NCBI RefSeq assembly: GCF_019209905.1
Contig: NZ_JAHUTM010000001.1
Location: 1,178,001-1,242,000 of the forward strand
DNA from: Corynebacterium sp. TAE3-ERU12
Lineage (GTDB): Bacteria > Actinomycetota > Actinomycetes > Mycobacteriales > Mycobacteriaceae
Direction of reading: 5' to 3'
DNA length: 64,000 bases
Position 1 is the stretch's first letter. The number at the start of each line of letters is the position of its first letter. Under the pieces are notes generated by a model. The model saw nothing but the letters and a program-made list of their open reading frames with translations. It ran no database searches and was not told the DNA's origin. Of the stretch, positions 18,618 to 30,029 are shown piece after piece. The translations under genes and the position numbers were made by a program.

Positions 18618-19385
18618 CTAGTCCGGCACGGCCACTGACTCCAATAAGGCCGGCAGATCGCCACCACCGATAACGCGCAATGGCTTCTGGTCAGCATGGC
18701 CGTGCTCGGTGACCACGAGTGCGCGCGGCAGGCGACCCTTCTTCGTCGGCACAGTGAGCAACTGCACTGCCTCTTGCACTGTCACAGTGCGGCGGACGAA
18801 CACAGGTTTTTCTGCAGTGCCGGTGGTGTCCAGGATTTCGGCGACGGTGCGGGCCGAAATATGGCCATCATCGGTGATGTCTTCGGCTAACCAGCGGGCA
18901 ATCTGATCGGTGGTCAACAATGCAGTACAGGTCCCATCGGTATAGACGGGAAACTGGGAATACGTCGTTGTGCGCAGCACATCGTAAATACTGTCCACCG
19001 AATCTTCCGGGCGCACTGTCACCGGCCGCCGGTGCTCTAAAACACGCAGCGCCTGTGGCGGGTGGATGAGGACCTCTTCGATCTGGTGGATAGCGGCCAC
19101 CGTGTGCGGCAACGGGTCGGCAATCGGCATGCCTTGGTGGTATTCGCCGTGCGAGATGGCGTTGCGCAGTTCGGCAAAAGAGGTCAGTGCGGCGTGTTGG
19201 GCGTCGGAAAGCTCACCGCGCTTATGCAGTTTGTGCACCATCGACGTAAAACCGATATAGCGGTCCAGGTTGAGCTGTGCGCGAAAGTGCTTTTCTAGCC
19301 GGTTAAATGCCGAGAGGAACTCAGTGGCGCGGGTGCCCGCGGTCTCAGTTTCGGTTGGCTCACTAGCCGGCTGGTTGGTGCTCAT
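18618..19385 (-). CDS. HEPN-like helical domain fused to a CBS pair
   Basis: 255 aa. Residues about 20-110 are all-helical and contain FAELRNAISHG. Its R74-N75-x3-H79 fits the Rx4-6H signature of HEPN domains, many of which are RNases. Residues about 113-165 (RRPVTVRPEDSVDSIYDVLRTTTYSQFPVY) and 185-250 look like a CBS pair, a module that usually senses adenine nucleotides. Start ATG 19385, with a -10 box 6 nt upstream; an upstream in-frame start at 19424 would overlap the aspS promoter region. It is divergent from aspS. No antitoxin-like neighbour is seen. Function unknown; nucleotide-controlled RNA cleavage or binding is only a hypothesis. Confidence 0.75.
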   Translation of the reverse strand: MSTNQPASEPTETETAGTRATEFLSAFNRLEKHFRAQLNLDRYIGFTSMVHKLHKRGELSDAQHAALTSFAELRNAISHGEYHQGMPIADPLPHTVAAIHQIEEVLIHPPQALRVLEHRRPVTVRPEDSVDSIYDVLRTTTYSQFPVYTDGTCTALLTTDQIARWLAEDITDDGHISARTVAEILDTTGTAEKPVFVRRTVTVQEAVQLLTVPTKKGRLPRALVVTEHGHADQKPLRVIGGGDLPALLESVAVPD

Positions 19386-19391
19386 ACCAAC

Positions 19392-19397
19392 ACGGTA
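19392..19397 (-). promoter_or_regulatory. Probable -10 box, leaderless, of the HEPN-like/CBS gene
   Basis: Minus-strand TACCGT, 6-nt spacer to the ATG at 19385. Confidence 0.4.
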
Positions 19398-19432
19398 GTA
19401 GGAACCCAAGGTTGCGATGTCCAAGGAACGGG

Positions 19433-19438
19433 TAGACT
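19433..19438 (+). promoter_or_regulatory. Probable -10 box of aspS
   Basis: TAGACT preceded by GG, with a possible -35 TTGCGA at 19412-19417 (spacing 15, short). It predicts a leader of about 70 nt containing the CAGGTG/CACCTG hairpin. Confidence 0.45.
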
Positions 19439-19453
19439 GCGTGCTTTGAACGC

Positions 19454-19470
19454 CAGGTGTTACTCACCTG
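19454..19470 (+). promoter_or_regulatory. Hairpin in the aspS leader
   Basis: Perfect inverted repeat CAGGTG-N5-CACCTG in the untranslated leader, 43 nt before the aspS start. It could be an RNA hairpin or a repressor site; nothing else decides. Confidence 0.35.
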
Positions 19471-19512
19471 CCGCGTGATAGACGACTTCACCAACCCCTG
19501 GAAGGACACGCA

Positions 19513-21330
<1,818 letters not shown>

Positions 21331-21366
21331 CGGCCCAGCACCACAGGGCCCGGCAAGGACCGACCT

Positions 21367-22599
21367 ATGGATGCCATATCAGTTGACGACATCCTGCATT
21401 CTGCGCAGGAACTGTTGGCGGCCCGCTTCGGCGGGCGCCAGAAACTTAGCGATCCCGAAGACCTTGGTGGTTCCGGCGAATCCGTCGTTTTACGCTTCCG
21501 CCTAGCCACCAACCCCTTCCTTCCGGAACGCTCGGTTGTCGTCAAACAGCTCCCGACCGCAGCAACTACCGGTTTTGAGCCGGCGTTGCTGCGCGAGATC
21601 GTGTCCTACCAGTTCACCAACACCCTGCCGGAGGACACCCGGCCGGGCCCGACCCTGCTGGCACACGATGTCGAGCACCGCTTATTGGTACTCAGCGATA
21701 TCGGGGAAGCCGAGACCTATGACGAGTTGCTCGCCCCCAAGACCACCACGGATGAGCGCACGCAGGCGCTGCGGGCCTTAGCTAATGCGCTCGCCCGCAC
21801 CCATACCGCCACCGCCATGCGCGAAGAAGGCTTCCACGCGCTGATGTCGCGGCTATTCCATCGCCACCACCTGGACCCGGCTATTGCCGGTGCCAGGGAT
21901 CGTGGTGTGGTGCGCTCCATCGATAAGGGCCTGAAAATTCTGCACTCGCGTGGCATCGCGGTTACTGAGGATGTGCAGCAGCTGGCCAATCTGGCCGCCC
22001 GGCGCACAAACTCAGGCAACCATCGTGCTTTCACGCCCTTTGACCTGCGGCCGGACAATATTTTGGTGCGCAACCGGGTGTTCTTCCTCGACTACGAGTG
22101 GGCCGGTTTCCGCGATGTCGCCTTCGACTTAGCAGCCGTTGTCGCCGGTTTCCCGCACTACCCGTTCACCGAACCACTCAGCGATGATGAGGCTTCGTTC
22201 TTCGTCGAGACCTGGCAGGGCGCGGTGAAGCATATGTGGCCCGACATCATTGGTGATGATGAGCTGCATGAGCGCATCACTATTGCGCTTCTGGGCTGGG
22301 TGCTGCTGTCAGTAACCCTGCTGCACTTCGGTGGGGCCGAGGACGCCCTGGCCGCCGAGGGCTACCTGGAGCGGCGCATTGAACACGGTGAACTCAGCGA
22401 CCCGGGTGCTATCTACGTACCACCGGATCACCGCGACGGGGTGGAGTGGACTGCCTCGTCGGCGGCCGAACGCAAGGACTTGATCCGTACCGCGAAGGTG
22501 TTGCGCCGGTTCGCCGAGAGCTGCTCGGAGCGGTTCGCTGACTGTGTGCCGCTTGCCGACGCTGTGGTTGCCATGGTCTCTGACCATCGGGGTAGTTGA
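21367..22599 (+). CDS. APH/ChoK-like phosphotransferase family protein
   Basis: 410 aa. A protein-kinase-like fold of the aminoglycoside/choline kinase group: a VVKQLP lysine near residue 60, then [35 protein letters not shown], which holds the catalytic Asp, the metal-binding Asn and the DYE Asp. The usual HGD of Brenner's motif reads PFD here, so the His is missing. The substrate is unknown; antibiotic resistance is not implied, since this looks like a core gene. It lies 36 nt after aspS and its stop nearly abuts rarA. Confidence 0.8.
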   Translation: MDAISVDDILHSAQELLAARFGGRQKLSDPEDLGGSGESVVLRFRLATNPFLPERSVVVKQLPTAATTGFEPALLREIVSYQFTNTLPEDTRPGPTLLAHDVEHRLLVLSDIGEAETYDELLAPKTTTDERTQALRALANALARTHTATAMREEGFHALMSRLFHRHHLDPAIAGARDRGVVRSIDKGLKILHSRGIAVTEDVQQLANLAARRTNSGNHRAFTPFDLRPDNILVRNRVFFLDYEWAGFRDVAFDLAAVVAGFPHYPFTEPLSDDEASFFVETWQGAVKHMWPDIIGDDELHERITIALLGWVLLSVTLLHFGGAEDALAAEGYLERRIEHGELSDPGAIYVPPDHRDGVEWTASSAAERKDLIRTAKVLRRFAESCSERFADCVPLADAVVAMVSDHRGS

Positions 22600-22601
22600 G
22601 C

Positions 22602-23975
22602 ATGACCGAGCCGGGTTTATTTGGTGACCCCCAGCTCAGCGCCGAAGAGGCGGCCACCACTAAGGGGGCTCATGAGTATTTTCACCCTTCCGGGCACGCC
22701 CCGCTGGCGGTGCGGATGCGCCCCAATAGTCTCGACGAGGTCGCCGGCCAGCAGCACCTATTAGGCCCTGGTGCGCCGCTGCGCCGCCTGGTCGAAGGTG
22801 GGGGAGACACCTCGGTGATCCTCTTCGGCCCGCCCGGCACGGGTAAAACCACCCTGGCGGGGCTGATCTCTGCGGCCACCAACCGCCGCTTCGAAGCGCT
22901 CTCCGCCCTCAATTCCGGGGTGAAGGAACTCCGCGCTGTTATTGACCGCGCGCGCCGGAATCTACTCAATGATTCCCGGCAAACCGTGCTGTTTATCGAT
23001 GAGGTGCACCGGTTTAGCAAAACCCAGCAGGACGCGCTGCTTGGTGCGGTGGAGAACCGGATTGTGTTGCTCGTTGCCGCCACCACCGAAAATCCGTCGT
23101 TCTCGGTGGTCTCACCGCTGCTGAGCCGCTCCCTGCTGCTGCAGCTCGAGCCGCTCAGCGATGGTGATATTGGTGAGGTCCTTGACCGGGCGGTACGCGA
23201 TGAGCGTGGCCTGCGCGGCGCTATCACCCTTACCGCCGATGCGAAAGAAGCCCTGGTTTCCCTGGCTGCAGGCGATGCCCGCCGCAGTCTGACCTACTTA
23301 GAAGCATCGGCCGAAGGTGTTGCCGAAGGCGGCACCCTGGATGCGGACACGGTCTACGCCAGCATCAATAAGGCTGCGTTGCGCTATGACCGCGACGGGG
23401 ATCAGCATTACGACGTCACGAGCGCATTCATTAAGTCCATGCGTGGCTCAGATGTCGACGCTGCCCTGCATTATCTCGCCCGGATGATTGAGGGCGGGGA
23501 AGACCCGCGCTTCATTGCCCGCAGGATCACCATCTTGGCCAGTGAAGATATCGGCATGGCCGACCCACAAGCCCTCACTGTGGCCACCGCCACCGCAGCT
23601 GCGGTCGAACGCATCGGCATGCCCGAGGGCCGCCTGCCGCTAGCCCAGGCGGTTGTCTATATGGCCACGGCCCCGAAATCGAATTCGGTGATCGCCGCCA
23701 TTGACGCCGCCCTTGCTGATGTCCGGGCCGGCAAAGTCGGCCCCGTCCCACCGCACCTGCGCGATGGTCACCATTCCGGTGCCCGGCGGATGGGGCACGG
23801 CGTCAGCTACGAGTACCCCCATAATGACCGCCTTGGTGTCGTCGCCCAGCAGTACCCGCCGGACAATATTGTTGATGCGCAGTACTACAGCCCGTCCGGG
23901 CATGGGTATGAAAAAGATATCGCCCACCGCGTCGGCAAACTGCGCGATATCGTGCGCAACTACCGGCAGACGTAG
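22602..23975 (+). CDS. rarA: Replication-associated recombination ATPase RarA (MgsA)
   Basis: 457 aa. This AAA+ clamp-loader-like ATPase acts at stalled replication forks. Walker [13 protein letters not shown] (about residue 70), Walker [11 protein letters not shown], arginine-finger region [13 protein letters not shown], and the C-terminal MgsA tetramerisation domain ([23 protein letters not shown]). The ATG at 22602 is preferred to a TTG at 22596, because the GGGG at about 22590 suits the ATG. It is probably cotranscribed with the upstream kinase gene. Confidence 0.94.
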   Translation: MTEPGLFGDPQLSAEEAATTKGAHEYFHPSGHAPLAVRMRPNSLDEVAGQQHLLGPGAPLRRLVEGGGDTSVILFGPPGTGKTTLAGLISAATNRRFEALSALNSGVKELRAVIDRARRNLLNDSRQTVLFIDEVHRFSKTQQDALLGAVENRIVLLVAATTENPSFSVVSPLLSRSLLLQLEPLSDGDIGEVLDRAVRDERGLRGAITLTADAKEALVSLAAGDARRSLTYLEASAEGVAEGGTLDADTVYASINKAALRYDRDGDQHYDVTSAFIKSMRGSDVDAALHYLARMIEGGEDPRFIARRITILASEDIGMADPQALTVATATAAAVERIGMPEGRLPLAQAVVYMATAPKSNSVIAAIDAALADVRAGKVGPVPPHLRDGHHSGARRMGHGVSYEYPHNDRLGVVAQQYPPDNIVDAQYYSPSGHGYEKDIAHRVGKLRDIVRNYRQT

Positions 23976-23992
23976 CACCAGTTGGTGCAGAG

Positions 23993-23998
23993 TATGAT
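23993..23998 (+). promoter_or_regulatory. Probable -10 box of alaS
   Basis: TATGAT is a near-ideal -10 box 18 nt after the rarA stop; it predicts a leader of about 80 nt before the alaS GTG. No clear -35. Confidence 0.45.
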
Positions 23999-24086
23999 GT
24001 GCACGTCCCGCGTCCCGGCCGGTTATGGCATGGTGCAACGCGCGTTTTGTCCTGACCCGCACTATCCGAATTGAGGTCCCTCCGCA

Positions 24087-26750
24087 GTGCAGACTCATGA
24101 GATCCGCAAGCGCTTCTTGGAGCACTTCATCGCCGCGGGCCATACCGAGGTTCCCAGCGCTTCTTTGGTGCTGGAAGATCCGAACCTGCTGTTCGTCAAC
24201 GCTGGCATGGTCCCGTTCAAGCCGTACTTCCTCGGGCAGGAGACCCCGCCGTACGCCACCGCCACCTCCATCCAGAAGTGCGTGCGCACCCTGGATATTG
24301 AAGAAGTCGGTATCACCACCCGCCACAACACGTTCTTCCAGATGGCGGGCAACTTCTCCTTCGGTGACTACTTCAAAGAAGGCGTTATCACCCTGGCCTG
24401 GTCGCTTCTGACGAAGTCCGTTGATGATGGCGGTTTCGGTATCGACCCGGAGCTGCTGTGGGTCACCGTCTACCACGACGATGATGAAGCCCACGACATC
24501 TGGGCGAATAAGATCGGGCTGCCCGAAGAACGCATTCAGCGTCGGGGCATGGAAGATAACTACTGGTCTATGGGTGTGCCCGGCCCGTGTGGTCCGTGTT
24601 CGGAGATTTTCTACGACCGCGGCCCGGACTACGGCGTTGAAGGCGGCCCTGTTGCCGATGAGGACCGCTATATCGAGATCTGGAATCTCGTGTTCATGCA
24701 GAATGAGCGCGGCGAAGGCACCGGCAAGGGCGATTTTGAGATCCTCGGCCCGCTGCCGAAGAAAAATATTGATACCGGTATGGGCATCGAACGTGTCGCC
24801 TTCCTGTTGCAGGGGGTCGAGAACGTCTACGAGACGGACCTGCTGCGCCCGGTTATCGATACCGCGGAAAAGCTCACCGGCTCCAGCTACGGCGCCGATA
24901 ACACCTCTGATGTGCGTTTCCGCGTGATCGCGGACCACTCCCGCACCGGCCTAATGCTGATGCTGGACGGGGTCAGCCCCTCCAATGAGGGCCGTGGCTA
25001 CATCCTGCGCCGCCTGCTGCGCCGCATTATCCGCTCCGCCCGCCTGTTGGGGGCCAAGGGCGAGACCCTCGAAGCGCTGCTGACCACCGCGCGCGACACC
25101 ATGTTGCCGTCCTTCCCGGAACTGGAGCAGAACTGGGAGCGCATCCGTCGTAACGCTGTCGGTGAGGAGCAGGCCTTCTTGCGCACGCTCGAAGCCGGCA
25201 CCAAGCTGTTCGACGACGCCGCCGAATCGGTGCGCGCTGCCGGTGGGTCCACCATCTCCGGTGCGGACGCGTTCACCTTGCACGACACCCACGGCTTCCC
25301 GCTGGATTTGACCCTGGAGATGGCCAGCGAGGCTGGGCTGAGTGTTGACGAGGCTGGCTTTAAGGAGTTGATGGCTGAGCAGCGCGCCCGCGCTAAGGCC
25401 GATAACCGCTCCAAGAAGCGCGATCATGGCGATAACAGCGTCTACCGCCAGTTCTTAGACGAACACCCGACCACCTTCACCGGCTATGACAACCTCACTG
25501 AAGAGTCCACTGTGGTGGGCCTCATTCGTGATGGCCAGACCGTGACCGGCGCGGAGGAGGGCGATGAGGTTGAGCTGATCCTGGATCGCACCCCGCTCTA
25601 TGCCGAGTCGGGCGGCCAGATGGCCGACCATGGTTGCTTTGTGCTGCCCAATGGCGCAACGGTTGATATCGACGATGTGCAGAAGGTCGGCAAGAAGCTC
25701 TGGCTGCATCGCGGTACCGTCCGCGGCGGCGATATCACTGCCGGCAGTGTGGGCGAGGCCCAGGTCGATCCTTCCTGGCGGCACCAGGCGGCGCAGGCGC
25801 ACTCGGCTACACACCTGATCCACGCCGCTTTGCGGGAGGTGCTTGGCCCCGATGCGGTGCAGGCCGGCTCGCTAAATAAGCCCGGCTATCTGCGGTTCGA
25901 TTTCTCCTATGGCGCCCAGTTGTCTGCGGACCAGCTGCGTCAGGTTGAGCAGGTCACCAATGAAGCCGTCGATGCTGACTGGACTGTGCATACCACCGAA
26001 ACTTCGCTGCAGGAAGCCAAGGCGATGGGTGCTTTGGCGCTGTTCGGGGAGAATTACGGTGACCGGGTCCGTGTGGTTGAGATGGGTGGCCCGTTCTCCA
26101 TGGAGTTGTGTGGTGGCACCCACGTGCGGCATACCTCCGGTATCGGCCCGGTAGCGGTTCTTGGTGAGTCTTCTGTGGGGTCCGGGGTGCGCCGTATTGA
26201 GGCGTACTCGGGTATGGATTCCTTCTCGTATTTGTCCACCGAGCGGCTTCTTGCCGAGCAGTTGGCGACTGAGTTTAAGGCCCCGTCGGTTGAGCTTCCG
26301 GACCGTATCGCCGCGCTGAGTGAGAAGCTGCGTGCGGCTGAGCGCACCATCCAGGAGATGCGGTCGAAGCAGTTGCTTGCCGACGCTGCCCGCCACCTCG
26401 ATGATGCCGAACTCATCGGTACCACCACGTTCTTGGGCGTGGAGCTGCCTGAGGGCACCCAGGCGAAGGACCTGCGCACGCTGGCCAATGACCTGCGGGG
26501 CCGGTTCGGCGCGAAGCCTGGTGTGATTGTGCTTACCGCCAAGTCCGACGGTAAGGCACCATTTGCGATTGCGGTCACCGACGCTGGTGTCGCCGATGGT
26601 CTTAAGGCCGGCGATTTGGTGAAGGTGTTGGGCCCCCATATTGGTGGCCGTGGTGGCGGCAAGCCGCAGTTGGCCCAGGGTTCGGGTTCGGAGCCGGCCG
26701 GGATCAGCGCCGGCATTCAAGCTGTGCGTGCGGAATTGGAACAGCGGTAG
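24087..26750 (+). CDS. alaS: Alanyl-tRNA synthetase
   Basis: 887 aa. Catalytic class II domain at the N-terminus ([24 protein letters not shown]... [19 protein letters not shown]), a tRNA-recognition domain, the editing domain with zinc ligands in [15 protein letters not shown] and CGGTHVRH, and a C-terminal DHHA1 domain ([14 protein letters not shown]). GTG start. Full length with all key motifs present. Confidence 0.97.
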   Translation: MQTHEIRKRFLEHFIAAGHTEVPSASLVLEDPNLLFVNAGMVPFKPYFLGQETPPYATATSIQKCVRTLDIEEVGITTRHNTFFQMAGNFSFGDYFKEGVITLAWSLLTKSVDDGGFGIDPELLWVTVYHDDDEAHDIWANKIGLPEERIQRRGMEDNYWSMGVPGPCGPCSEIFYDRGPDYGVEGGPVADEDRYIEIWNLVFMQNERGEGTGKGDFEILGPLPKKNIDTGMGIERVAFLLQGVENVYETDLLRPVIDTAEKLTGSSYGADNTSDVRFRVIADHSRTGLMLMLDGVSPSNEGRGYILRRLLRRIIRSARLLGAKGETLEALLTTARDTMLPSFPELEQNWERIRRNAVGEEQAFLRTLEAGTKLFDDAAESVRAAGGSTISGADAFTLHDTHGFPLDLTLEMASEAGLSVDEAGFKELMAEQRARAKADNRSKKRDHGDNSVYRQFLDEHPTTFTGYDNLTEESTVVGLIRDGQTVTGAEEGDEVELILDRTPLYAESGGQMADHGCFVLPNGATVDIDDVQKVGKKLWLHRGTVRGGDITAGSVGEAQVDPSWRHQAAQAHSATHLIHAALREVLGPDAVQAGSLNKPGYLRFDFSYGAQLSADQLRQVEQVTNEAVDADWTVHTTETSLQEAKAMGALALFGENYGDRVRVVEMGGPFSMELCGGTHVRHTSGIGPVAVLGESSVGSGVRRIEAYSGMDSFSYLSTERLLAEQLATEFKAPSVELPDRIAALSEKLRAAERTIQEMRSKQLLADAARHLDDAELIGTTTFLGVELPEGTQAKDLRTLANDLRGRFGAKPGVIVLTAKSDGKAPFAIAVTDAGVADGLKAGDLVKVLGPHIGGRGGGKPQLAQGSGSEPAGISAGIQAVRAELEQR

Positions 26751-26755
26751 CGACT

Positions 26756-27286
26756 ATGGCGCAACTACTCCCGGACCGCCCCGGTGCTGATGACCCGGGG
26801 CGGGGTCGCCGTCTTGGCATTGATGTCGGTGAGGCCCGGATTGGTGTGGCTATCTCCGATCCGGATGGCTTGCTGGCTACTCCGGTGGAGACCATCCGCA
26901 AGGAGAGTGGGCGACGCGGCCCCGACGGCGCCGACGTCGATAGACTCGTCGATCTCATCGAGGAAAATGAGATTGTCGAAATCATTATTGGCTTGCCGTT
27001 AATGCTCGATGGGGGTCTGGGTAGTTCTGCTCGCACGGCTGAAAAGCTACGTTCCCGGCTGCGTCGGCGCACCGATAATACGGTGCCGGTGCGGATGCAG
27101 GATGAGCGCATGACCACGGTTATTGCTGCTTCTCGGATGCGGGAGGCGGGGGTGGATGCCAAGAGTGGTCGCTCCCGTATTGATCAGGCTGCGGCTGTGG
27201 AAATTCTGCAGTCGTGGTTGGATGCACGTAAGGATGTTGCGGCTTTGTCGCACGATTCCGACGCGCCGGACGTGACAGAAATGTGA
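26756..27286 (+). CDS. ruvX: Pre-16S rRNA nuclease RuvX (YqgF)
   Basis: 176 aa, slightly long because of a 20-residue N-terminal extension and a C-terminal acidic tail. RNase-H-like fold with [21 protein letters not shown], a catalytic Glu/Asp region [10 protein letters not shown] and [13 protein letters not shown]. The family matures the 16S rRNA 5' end. It lies 5 nt after alaS, and alaS-ruvX-mltG-aroE is a widely conserved order. Confidence 0.92.
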   Translation: MAQLLPDRPGADDPGRGRRLGIDVGEARIGVAISDPDGLLATPVETIRKESGRRGPDGADVDRLVDLIEENEIVEIIIGLPLMLDGGLGSSARTAEKLRSRLRRRTDNTVPVRMQDERMTTVIAASRMREAGVDAKSGRSRIDQAAAVEILQSWLDARKDVAALSHDSDAPDVTEM

Positions 27287-27379
27287 CAAATGCCCCGTCG
27301 ATAGTGGAAACTTTAACCAACAACTGCATGGACGAATCGTCACATGCCGCCGCACCACCGCACTAGTGGAGGAGAACGG

Positions 27380-28585
27380 ATGAGCCGCAGTCAACGTGCG
27401 CCTCGCGTTAACCGACCGGACAGTCGGTCTCGTCGTGGACCCGGGGCCCGGGTTCGGCGCCGTCAGACAGCGCTTGCCATTAACGTCACGTCCATCATCT
27501 TGAGCGGCCTGGTGCTGCTCGTCTTGGGTGTCGCCTGGTTTACCGGAGGCACCACCGGTGATTTCAAGGGTGACGGTAACGGCAATATGGTTTTGGTCAA
27601 TGTGGAGAACGGCAGCTCACTGTCGGATCTGTCCGATAGTCTCGTCGACGATGACGTAGTGGCCTCCAGCAGCGCCTTCATGACGGCTGCGGCTAATAAT
27701 CCGCGTGCCGATCAGCTGCAGCCGGGGTGGTACCGCCTCGAGGAGCACATGTCGGCCGCCGCTGCCGTTGATGCGCTGCTTGACCCGGAGAATCGTTCCG
27801 GCACTGTCGATATCCCCACTGGTTCTCGTCTGGAGGACACTCTGGTGGTGGGTTCCGATGATGTCCGCGAGGGCATTTTCACCAAGATCGCGAAGGCATC
27901 CTGTGTCGCCGATGATGACTGCATCACCGTGGAGTCATTGCGCGATGCTGCCGCCACCACGGATCCCGCCGAGTTGGGCGTTCCGGACTGGGCGATCAAG
28001 CCGGTTACTGCCCGCGGTGATGATCCTCGTCGCCTGGAGGGCTTGATTAGCCCGGGTGTGCACCAATTCAACCCGATGGATGACGCCAAGACGGTGTTGA
28101 CTGAGTTGGTGACCAATTCCGTTGCCGAATATGAGGAAACTGGTCTGGCTGAGTCTGCGGACAATGTTGGCCTCACCCCGTATGAGTTGCTCACCGCCGC
28201 GTCGCTGGTGCAGATGGAAGCCTCCGACGAGTACTTCCCGATGGTTGCTCGGGTCATCCTGAATCGTCTTGATGAGCCGATGCGACTGCAGTTTGACTCC
28301 ACGGTGAACTATGGCCTCGATGATCAGGAGATCGCCACCACCGACGAGGACCGCGAGGAGAAAACCCCGTGGAATACCTACGCCAGCGATGGCCTGCCAC
28401 AGACCCCGATTTCGTCGCCGTCGGTGCAGGCGATTAAGGCTATGGAGAACCCCGCCCCGGGTGCCTGGTTGTATTTCGTGACCGTCGATAAGGATGGCAC
28501 CACAGTGTTCACCAACACTCTTGATGAGCATGGTGCTGCTATTGAACAGGCCCGCGCTAACGGCGTTCTTGACTCGAACCGATGA
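27380..28585 (+). CDS. mltG: Endolytic murein transglycosylase MltG
   Basis: 401 aa. A basic cytoplasmic head (1-30), one membrane segment (about 32-55), a LysM-like region (about 70-130), and the YceG/MltG catalytic domain. It cleaves nascent glycan strands at the outer face of the membrane. The active-site helix reads TAASLVQMEASDEYFPMVARVILNRL, followed by QFDSTVNYGL. The first of the two usual acidic residues (VExE in relatives) is Gln278; Glu280 is kept. The ATG at 27380 follows an excellent GGAGGAG; the frame upstream is open but lacks such a site. Confidence 0.92.
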   Translation: MSRSQRAPRVNRPDSRSRRGPGARVRRRQTALAINVTSIILSGLVLLVLGVAWFTGGTTGDFKGDGNGNMVLVNVENGSSLSDLSDSLVDDDVVASSSAFMTAAANNPRADQLQPGWYRLEEHMSAAAAVDALLDPENRSGTVDIPTGSRLEDTLVVGSDDVREGIFTKIAKASCVADDDCITVESLRDAAATTDPAELGVPDWAIKPVTARGDDPRRLEGLISPGVHQFNPMDDAKTVLTELVTNSVAEYEETGLAESADNVGLTPYELLTAASLVQMEASDEYFPMVARVILNRLDEPMRLQFDSTVNYGLDDQEIATTDEDREEKTPWNTYASDGLPQTPISSPSVQAIKAMENPAPGAWLYFVTVDKDGTTVFTNTLDEHGAAIEQARANGVLDSNR

Positions 28586-29418
28586 GCTTGCCCGATACTG
28601 ACCAGTACCGTCATCTCGCGGCGGTTATGGGCGACCCGGTTGCCCACTCGAAGTCTCCGGCTTTGCATAATGCCGGCTATGCCGCGCTGGGCTTAGCGGA
28701 TTGGCACTACCTGCCGATTCAGTGCAATGCGGAGCAGCTTGCCGACGTTGTGGGCGGCGCTGATGAGCGTTTCGCCGGTTTCTCGGTGACCATGCCCGGT
28801 AAGTTCGCGGCCCTGGATTATGCCGACGAGGTCTCTGATCGGGCCCGCGCGATTGGTTCGGCCAATACTTTGGTGCGTCTTGACGGCAACCGGTGGCGTG
28901 CCGATAACACTGATTGTGAAGGCGTGTCTGGTGCGCTGCGTGAGCTTGGTCTAAGTGAGGCTCGGCGTGGCCGGGGAATCATTGTCGGCAATGGCGGCAC
29001 TGCCCGGCCCGCGATGTGGGCCCTGCACCAGTTGGGGGTGCGCCACGTCAATATCGTCGCCCGCTCTGAGCGTGCTTATGACTTAGCGCCCCTGGCCGCC
29101 CAGTTAGGTATGGAGTTCACCTGGGTGCGTTTGGATGCGCCGAATCTTGCCGATATTGCCGCTGCCGCCGATGTGCTGGTCTCCACGGTTCCCGCGGCGG
29201 CGGTGGAGGGTGTGGCTGGCCAGTTGGCTCGTGCACCGATGATCCTGGATGCGATTTATGACCCGTGGCCTACGCCATTGGTGTCGGCGGCGCGTCGTGT
29301 CGATACCCCGGCGGTTGGGGGTTTGACGATGCTGCTGCATCAGGCGCTGAGCCAGTTTGAGCAGTTCACTGGTCACACTGCCCCGCGTGAGGCTATGCGC
29401 GCCGCGATTATGGATTAG
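28582..29418 (+). CDS. aroE: Shikimate dehydrogenase
   Basis: 278 aa. It reduces 3-dehydroshikimate with NADPH (or is the quinate/shikimate variant). The substrate site DPVAHSKSPALHNAGYAALG, the DNTDCEGV loop, and the nucleotide-binding GNGGTARPAMWAL. The catalytic Lys is in VTMPGKFAAL. It overlaps mltG by 4 nt. The other shikimate genes follow 0.6 kb downstream, separated by a hairpin and a prepilin peptidase gene. Confidence 0.93.
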   Translation: MSLPDTDQYRHLAAVMGDPVAHSKSPALHNAGYAALGLADWHYLPIQCNAEQLADVVGGADERFAGFSVTMPGKFAALDYADEVSDRARAIGSANTLVRLDGNRWRADNTDCEGVSGALRELGLSEARRGRGIIVGNGGTARPAMWALHQLGVRHVNIVARSERAYDLAPLAAQLGMEFTWVRLDAPNLADIAAAADVLVSTVPAAAVEGVAGQLARAPMILDAIYDPWPTPLVSAARRVDTPAVGGLTMLLHQALSQFEQFTGHTAPREAMRAAIMD

Positions 29419-29430
29419 GTGTTTTCCACG

Positions 29431-29467
29431 AACTGGGTTCGGTCCACATTGTGGGCCGGGCCCAGTT
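29431..29467 (+). terminator. Long hairpin after aroE
   Basis: As RNA, AACUGGGUUCGGUCCAC (29431-29447) pairs throughout with 29451-29467, with some G-U pairs and a 3-nt AUU loop: about 17 bp. It begins 12 nt after the aroE stop. There is no U-run. It is probably a terminator or processing site. Confidence 0.6.
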
Positions 29468-29514
29468 GCTGTGCGCCCGGCTAGCTGGGGTTTCTTTCTA
29501 GCGTGGTGGCCACT

Positions 29515-29943
29515 ATGGGACTTCTTGGATGGACTGTGTGGTCGGCGTGGGCGGGGCTGCTGATGCTGCGGGATCTGTGCACGCGCCGGTTAGATAATTG
29601 GCTCACTATCCCGGCAATCGCTGTTTTCTTATTTATTGCGCTCAGCCGCGGGCAGGTGGGTGATGCCGTCGGTGGGGCAGTGGTGTGGGCTGCGTTGCTG
29701 TTGGTGCCCAGTCTGGCGCGCCCGGGTGGTGTGGGCGGTGGGGATATCAAGCTCGCATTGGCGCTGGGGTTATGGGCGGGGGCGTATGTGGATGCGGGGC
29801 TGGGGGAGGTGGTGTTGACTGCGGCGGTGGCGACGATGATTTCTGGGTTGCTGAGTGCCGGGTATGGCCTGGTTAGGCGGCGCCGGAGTGTTGCCCATGG
29901 CCCGGCGATGCTGCTCGGGGCGGCGGTGGCCTTCGTGTTCTAG
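29515..29943 (+). CDS. Small A24-family prepilin peptidase
   Basis: 142 aa from the ATG at 29515; an in-frame GTG at 29503 would add 4 residues. About four membrane segments. The two catalytic aspartates of A24 aspartic proteases are visible: Asp in [13 protein letters not shown] and the [14 protein letters not shown] motif. It lacks the N-terminal methylase domain, like TadV/CpaA-type enzymes. No pilin or secretion genes lie near. The aroE-prepilin peptidase-aroC arrangement is also known in other corynebacteria, as far as I recall. Its substrate is unknown. Confidence 0.85.
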   Translation: MGLLGWTVWSAWAGLLMLRDLCTRRLDNWLTIPAIAVFLFIALSRGQVGDAVGGAVVWAALLLVPSLARPGGVGGGDIKLALALGLWAGAYVDAGLGEVVLTAAVATMISGLLSAGYGLVRRRRSVAHGPAMLLGAAVAFVF

Positions 29944-30029
29944 CAGGTCAGTGTGTATCTGATGGGGCTTGGGCCTGTTTGCTGGGCCAATGCTGCCACT
30001 ACCGGCGGTGCCGTGGAAGAATAGACCGC

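Noticed and set aside
18618..19385. HEPN-type toxin-antitoxin pair
   Set aside because: No small partner gene (such as an MNT nucleotidyltransferase) lies on either side, so only the fused HEPN-like/CBS protein is reported.
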